Assembly (NCBI GenBank): GCA_025963425.1
Contig: JAOPUQ010000196.1
Coordinates: 1 to 8,401, forward strand
Reading direction: 5' to 3'
DNA from: Modestobacter sp.
GTDB lineage: Bacteria; Actinomycetota; Actinomycetes; Mycobacteriales; Geodermatophilaceae
Length of the DNA stretch: 8,401 nt
In this document: positions 5,234 through 8,401 of the stretch, piece after piece
Numbering within the stretch: position 1 is the first letter of the stretch
Layout: every line of letters starts with the position of its first letter
Program-made: the position numbers and the translations under genes
The notes under the pieces: generated by a model
What the model saw: the letters and a program-made list of their open reading frames with translations, nothing else
Databases searched by the model: none
Told to the model about the DNA's origin: nothing

Positions 5234-6048
5234 CCGCCACCGCGGGCCGCCCGCCCGCCGACGCCGACCCCGCCACGCTCGCCGCCGCGGAGGACGAGCG
5301 GGACACCGCCGCGCCGCGCCAGGTCCGCGGTGGCTGGCGCGCCCTCGCGGTGCAGCCGCTGCTGGTGACCCTGGGCGTCGGGGCGTATCTGCTGTGGCGC
5401 GCCACCGCCGAGCTGTCCGACACCGAGGCGCGGCAGCTGGGGGCCACCACGCTGTGGGCCGCCATCCGCGAGCACCTGGCCCTCACCCTGGCCGCCGCGG
5501 TGCTGGTGCTGCTCATCGCCGTCCCCTTGGGGGTGGGGCTCACCCGCCGGCCGCTGCGCCGGCTGAGCCCGCTGGTCCTCGGCGTGGCCAACACCGGCCA
5601 GGCGGCGCCGGCGATCGGCCTCTTCGTGCTGCTGGCGACCTGGCTGGGCTTCGGCTTCTGGACGACGGTGGTCGCGCTCGTGCTCTACGCGGCGTTGCCC
5701 GTGCTGCGCAACACCATGGTCGGGATCGAGCAGGTCGACCCCCGGCTGGTCGAGGCCGGCCGGGGCATGGGCATGAGCACGCTCGCCGTCCTGTTCCGGG
5801 TGGAACTGCCGCTGGCCGTGCCGGTGATGCTGGCCGGCGTGCGCACCGCCCTGGTGCTGCTGGTCGGCACCGCCACGCTCGCCACCTTCATCAACGGAGG
5901 CGGGCTCGGCGTGCTGATCAACACCGGGATCACCCTGTCGCTGAACTCGCTGCTGGTCTCGGGCGCGGTGCTGGTGGCGCTGCTGGCCCTGGCCGTCGAC
6001 TGGCTGGGCCGCGTCGTCGAGCACGTCGCCCGCCCGAAGGGACTCTGA
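5230..6048 (+). CDS. Osmoprotectant ABC importer permease 2 (OpuCB/OpuCD, ProW type)
   Basis: A 272-aa integral membrane protein paralogous to permease 1: LYAALPVLRNTMVG (152-165) and the EAA loop VEAGRGMGMS through PVMLAGVRT (174-206) are nearly the same in both. It differs by an N-terminal extension: about 35 polar residues, then an extra hydrophobic segment (about 38-57), then TM segments near 84-104, 115-138, 142-163, 197-220 and 240-258. ATG 5230 overlaps the ATPase stop by 4 bp (ATGA), the mark of translational coupling; upstream purines (GGTGGGTGG) give only a weak SD. With permease 1 it should form a heterodimeric channel. The N-terminal tail is rich in Ala/Asp/Pro and may be disordered in the cytoplasm. 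Confidence 0.9.
   Translation: MTATAGRPPADADPATLAAAEDERDTAAPRQVRGGWRALAVQPLLVTLGVGAYLLWRATAELSDTEARQLGATTLWAAIREHLALTLAAAVLVLLIAVPLGVGLTRRPLRRLSPLVLGVANTGQAAPAIGLFVLLATWLGFGFWTTVVALVLYAALPVLRNTMVGIEQVDPRLVEAGRGMGMSTLAVLFRVELPLAVPVMLAGVRTALVLLVGTATLATFINGGGLGVLINTGITLSLNSLLVSGAVLVALLALAVDWLGRVVEHVARPKGL
6036..6042 (+). promoter_or_regulatory. Shine-Dalgarno deciding the lipoprotein start
   Basis: GAAGGGA lies in the last codons of permease 2, 8 nt before GTG 6051. This supports starting the binding protein at 6051, although its frame is open much further upstream. Confidence 0.65.
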
Positions 6049-6050
6049 GG

Positions 6051-7028
6051 GTGCGCACCGCCAGGTCGCTCGCCGTCGTGCTGCCGGTGGTCGCGGCGCT
6101 GCTCGCCGGCTGCGGGCTGCAGAGCGCCAGCACGTTCACCCCGCAGGCCGCGCCCGGCGCCATCCAGTCGATCGCCGGGGTGGACGGCGCGCAGGTCACC
6201 GTCGGTTCGAAGAACTTCACCGAACAGCTGATCCTGGGCAAGATCGCGGTGATCGCGCTGCAGGTCGCCGGCTTCTCGGTGGCGGACCGGACCAACATCC
6301 CCGGCGCCGCCCCCTCCCGGGCCGGCCAGGTCAGCGGCGAGATCGACATGCAGTGGGAGTACACCGGCACCGGGTGGCTGAACTACCTGGCCATGCCCGA
6401 GGGCATCCCCGATCAGCAGGAGCAGTACGAGGCGGTGCGCGACGCCGACGCTGCGAACGGGATCAGCTGGCTGCCGCCCGCGGAGGCCAACAACACCTAC
6501 GCCTTCGCCGTCCGCAGTGAGGCGCGGGCCGACCTGGGGAACGTGACCAGCCTGTCCGACGTCGCGGCTCTCCCGGTGGATGAGCGCACCTTCTGCGTCG
6601 AGTCGGAGTTCGCCACCCGCAGCGACGGGTTCCAGCCGATGCTCGAGGCGTACGGCATCCCGCTGGGCAGCCCGCAGGGGGTGCCGCGGGAGAACGTGCG
6701 CGTCCTGGACACCGGCGCGGTCTACACCGCCACCGACGGCGGTGACTGCAACTTCGGCGAGGTCTTCACCACCGACGGGCGGATCGAGTCCCTGGACCTG
6801 ACCGTGCTCGAGGACGACCGCGGCTACTTCCCGGCCTACAACATCGCCCCGGTGGTGCGCACCGACACCCTCGAGGAGCACCCGGAGATCGCCGATGTCT
6901 TCGCCCAGATCACCCCGCTGCTCACCGACGAGGTCATGATCGGGCTCAACGGCCGGGTCGACGTGCAGGGTGAGGAGCCGGCCGACGTCGCCTACGCCTG
7001 GATGAAGAGCGTGGGGCTGGTCAGCTGA
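6051..7028 (+). CDS. Osmoprotectant-binding lipoprotein (OpuAC/ProX/OpuCC type)
   Basis: A 325-aa extracellular solute receptor. The signal sequence MRTARSLAVVLPVVAALLAGC ends in lipobox LAGC with lipidated C21, so the mature protein is membrane-anchored outside the cell. The OpuAC domain starts near VTVGSKNFTEQLILGK (49-64). EYTGTGWLNYL (103-113) and CNFGEVFTTDGRI through YFPAYN (233-264) are hallmark stretches of the betaine/choline/carnitine receptors, with Tyr, Trp and Phe able to cage a quaternary amine. C182 and C233 are the only cysteines of the mature domain and may form a disulfide. The frame is open for 825 bp upstream, but that part is the permease gene read out of frame. The signal peptide and SD fix the start 2 bp after the permease stop. 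The 3' end overlaps the convergent nucleoside hydrolase gene by 8 bp. Confidence 0.92.
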   Translation: MRTARSLAVVLPVVAALLAGCGLQSASTFTPQAAPGAIQSIAGVDGAQVTVGSKNFTEQLILGKIAVIALQVAGFSVADRTNIPGAAPSRAGQVSGEIDMQWEYTGTGWLNYLAMPEGIPDQQEQYEAVRDADAANGISWLPPAEANNTYAFAVRSEARADLGNVTSLSDVAALPVDERTFCVESEFATRSDGFQPMLEAYGIPLGSPQGVPRENVRVLDTGAVYTATDGGDCNFGEVFTTDGRIESLDLTVLEDDRGYFPAYNIAPVVRTDTLEEHPEIADVFAQITPLLTDEVMIGLNGRVDVQGEEPADVAYAWMKSVGLVS

Positions 7029-7971
7029 GGGAGGCGGCCAGCCGCTCCATCCGGGTGACCAGGAACTCCACCGCGGCCGCGCTGTCCACGCCCTCGGCGA
7101 CCGCGACCGCGGTGGGCGAGGTGGACACGGCGCGCCGGTCCACCAGGGTCTGACCCCGGCCGGCGCCGTGCCCGGTGTCGACCACGACGTCGCGGCGGAC
7201 GACGTCCAGGGTGCCGGGGACGATGGCCTCGGTCAGCGCCAGTGCGTCGTGCACCACCACGCCGTCGGTGCCGTAGCTGCTCGTGGCGTGGTCGAGGTAC
7301 TGGGCCAGGACGGCGGCGGCCTGGGCGCCGACCGGCCCGGCGGCGGCGAAGCGGGCGATGCCGGCCTCGGTGAGCACCGTGGGCAGGGTGACGTCCAGGC
7401 CCACCATCACCGTGGGCAGCCCGGCGCGGAAGACCACGGCGGCGGCCTCGGGATCGGCCCAGACGTTGAACTCGGCGGCGCCGGTGACGTTGCCGCCGCG
7501 GGTCGCCGACCCGCCCATCACCACCAGCCGGCCGATCCGGGCCGCGGCGTCGGGGTACACCGACACCAGCAGCGCGATGTTGGTCAGCGGGCCGATCGCG
7601 GCCACCGTGACCGGCTCGGCGCTGCTCTCCAGCAGGTCGGCCAGCGCGGTCACCGCCGGCCGTGGGTCCACGGCGGCCGGTGACGGCGGCAGGACGACCC
7701 CGCCGAGCCCGGCGGCCCCGTGCACGTGTCCCGCGCGCTCCGGCTGGGGGTGGACCAGCGAGGACCGCGCACCCACGGCCACCGGCACGTCGCTGCGGCC
7801 GGCCAGGTGCAGCACGCGCAGCGCGTTCTCCGTGGTCTGCGCCAGCTCGACGTTGCCGTGCACCGTCGTCACCAGCCGCAGGTCCACCTCCGGGCTGGCC
7901 AGTGCCAGCAGCAGGGCGAGGGCGTCGTCGATGCCGGGGTCGGTGTCGATCACGAGCGGGGTCCGGGCCAC
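7021..7971 (-). CDS. Nucleoside hydrolase (IunH/Rih family)
   Basis: A 316-aa N-ribohydrolase expected to split nucleosides into base and ribose for salvage, in the cytoplasm. Family landmarks: Ca2+-binding DTDPGIDDA (9-17), HGN (38-40), HGAAGLGG (84-91), GPLTNIA (127-133), MGG (152-154), AEFNVWADPEAA (166-177) and HDALAL (241-246, H241 and D242). The length is normal. The usual HGxDGLG acid is Ala here. Purine, pyrimidine or broad preference cannot be decided. The frame is open to 8337, but GTG 7971 gives the standard N-terminus six residues before the catalytic strand. Its SD is poor (GGTGGG about 8-11 nt upstream). A perfect 20-bp palindrome sits 21 bp upstream. The gene converges on the importer operon with an 8-bp overlap. 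Confidence 0.9.
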   Translation of the reverse strand: MARTPLVIDTDPGIDDALALLLALASPEVDLRLVTTVHGNVELAQTTENALRVLHLAGRSDVPVAVGARSSLVHPQPERAGHVHGAAGLGGVVLPPSPAAVDPRPAVTALADLLESSAEPVTVAAIGPLTNIALLVSVYPDAAARIGRLVVMGGSATRGGNVTGAAEFNVWADPEAAAVVFRAGLPTVMVGLDVTLPTVLTEAGIARFAAAGPVGAQAAAVLAQYLDHATSSYGTDGVVVHDALALTEAIVPGTLDVVRRDVVVDTGHGAGRGQTLVDRRAVSTSPTAVAVAEGVDSAAAVEFLVTRMERLAASLS

Positions 7972-7992
7972 CCCGCCATCCCACCAGACGGT

Positions 7993-8012
7993 CCGACACG
8001 CCGGCGTGTCGG
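7993..8012. promoter_or_regulatory. Perfect 20-bp palindrome, operator candidate
   Basis: CCGACACGCCGGCGTGTCGG is identical to its reverse complement over all 20 bases. It ends 21 bp upstream of the nucleoside hydrolase start, where a repressor could block transcription or initiation. Its arms, CGACA/TGTCG, recur in a second inverted repeat at 8062-8081. The cognate regulator is not in the window. Confidence 0.5.
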
Positions 8013-8061
8013 CGTGGCCGCCGAGGTGACCGACGTGGTTCCGGCGGGCTGACCTGGTGTT

Positions 8062-8081
8062 TTGCGACAGGGTGTCGACAA
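8062..8081. promoter_or_regulatory. Second CGACA/TGTCG inverted repeat
   Basis: TTG-CGACA (8062-8069), GGG, TGTCG-A-CAA (8073-8081) form an inverted repeat with one extra A on the right. The inner arms are the same as those of the 20-bp palindrome, but the spacing is 3 instead of 8 bases. Its centre is about 68 bp from the centre of the palindrome. It may be a second operator half of the same control region or a hairpin. Confidence 0.35.
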
Positions 8082-8242
8082 GTGACCGGCGGGGGAGGCG
8101 GTCACCGGCCGCTGTGGGGGGCCCGCGCAACGGTTCGGTCACGCACCCGCCGGGGGGTGTCCGGAACGGGGGTCGCGGGAGCCGCCGGCGCCTAACTTTC
8201 TCCTTGCCCGCGGTCCCTTCCCCGGCCGCGGCAACTCTTCCC

Positions 8243-8248
8243 AGGAGG
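8243..8248 (+). promoter_or_regulatory. Shine-Dalgarno of the right-edge ORF
   Basis: AGGAGG lies 9 nt before ATG 8258, embedded in the purine run AGGAGGGAG. It is one of the strongest SDs in the window and the main reason to believe the truncated ORF. Confidence 0.6.
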
Positions 8249-8257
8249 GAGCACGAC

Positions 8258-8401
8258 ATGGCGATCCACCCCGCACCGCTCGACACCGCTGTCGGCCTCC
8301 TGGTGCACCCCGCCCCCCGGCCGGCCCGGACGCGCACTGCCGCGCGGTCCGCCGGCCTGTGGGGCGCCGGCCCGGACGGCGAGCGCCTGGCGTGGGGCCC
8401 T
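8258..8401 (+). CDS. Unrecognised protein, 5' part only
   Basis: The frame from ATG 8258 stays open for 48 codons to the window edge. The visible residues begin MAIHPAPLDTAVGLLVHPAP and continue Arg/Ala/Gly-rich (RPARTRTAARSAG, then LWGAGPDGERLAWGP). I recognise no family, signal peptide or membrane span in this fragment. It is divergent from the nucleoside hydrolase gene, with 286 bp between starts containing both inverted repeats. A TAACTT (8193-8198) could be its -10 box, without an obvious -35. Confidence rests on the SD and on the lack of a competing gene. Confidence 0.55.
   Translation, partial: MAIHPAPLDTAVGLLVHPAPRPARTRTAARSAGLWGAGPDGERLAWGP

Noticed and set aside
4813..6024. 403-codon minus-strand frame antisense to the ATPase and permease 2
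   Set aside because: His/Gln/Arg-rich composition is typical of an antisense shadow of a GC-rich gene. It has no SD and no family match.
5226..6050. In-frame 5' extension of the lipoprotein gene giving a 600-residue protein
   Set aside because: It overlaps permease 2 in another frame and reads as Arg/Gly/Ala/Pro-rich shadow. The signal peptide with lipobox and the SD at 6036-6042 place the true start at 6051.
8132..8160. GGTT...GGGTGT resembling the SigB-like candidate upstream of the importer
   Set aside because: The spacer is 19 bases, outside the 14-16 range for this promoter class, so I do not list it as a promoter.
8208..8231. Two CCGCGG sites near the right-edge gene
   Set aside because: Short self-complementary GC hexamers are expected often at this base composition. 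There is no further symmetry around them.
7972..8337. In-frame 5' extension of the nucleoside hydrolase
   Set aside because: The nucleoside hydrolase family begins only a few residues before the DTDPGIDD motif. The extension has no family resemblance and overlaps the opposite ORF.
1..8401. Search for mobile elements, CRISPR arrays, tRNA/rRNA genes and riboswitches
   Set aside because: I saw no transposase or integrase motifs, spaced repeat array, cloverleaf or rRNA-like sequence, nor any riboswitch pattern I could recognise by eye.

Overview
The window is a GC-rich (roughly three-quarters G+C) actinobacterial chromosome segment with many GTG starts, clear Shine-Dalgarno (SD) sequences and no mobile-element, rRNA, tRNA or CRISPR signature. 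The gene set and style would fit Geodermatophilaceae (Blastococcus, Geodermatophilus, Modestobacter) or a related high-GC actinomycete. That placement is an impression, not a proof.

Left third (1-2054): a NYN-domain putative RNase (+); a convergent small PRC-barrel protein (-); then, divergent from it, an unrecognised 87-aa protein followed by a small P-loop kinase (+) that strongly resembles the kinase domain of polynucleotide kinase/phosphatase. A SigR/SigH-like promoter (GGAAT-N18-GTT) sits before the pair.

Middle (2067-3432): two minus-strand genes of partner-switching type, a STAS-domain anti-sigma-factor antagonist and an RsbW-like HATPase anti-sigma/serine kinase. No sigma factor is in view. 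The STAS protein lacks the usual phosphorylatable serine. A 369-bp non-coding stretch with a weak SigB-like promoter candidate separates them from the transporter operon.

Right-centre (3433-7028): a complete, tightly coupled four-gene osmoprotectant (glycine betaine/choline/carnitine-type) ABC importer: permease, ATPase with C-terminal CBS region, second permease, substrate-binding lipoprotein. Overlaps and 2-bp gaps imply one transcript.

Right end (7021-8401): a nucleoside hydrolase (-) whose 3' end overlaps the lipoprotein gene by 8 bp. Just upstream of its start lies a perfect 20-bp palindrome, a good operator candidate. A truncated, unrecognised ORF with a strong SD begins at 8258 and leaves the window.

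I see no convincing wholly new multi-gene system. The most interesting items are the palindromic operator candidate, the bacterial PNKP-like kinase with its stress-type promoter, and the serine-less STAS protein beside an osmoprotectant importer.
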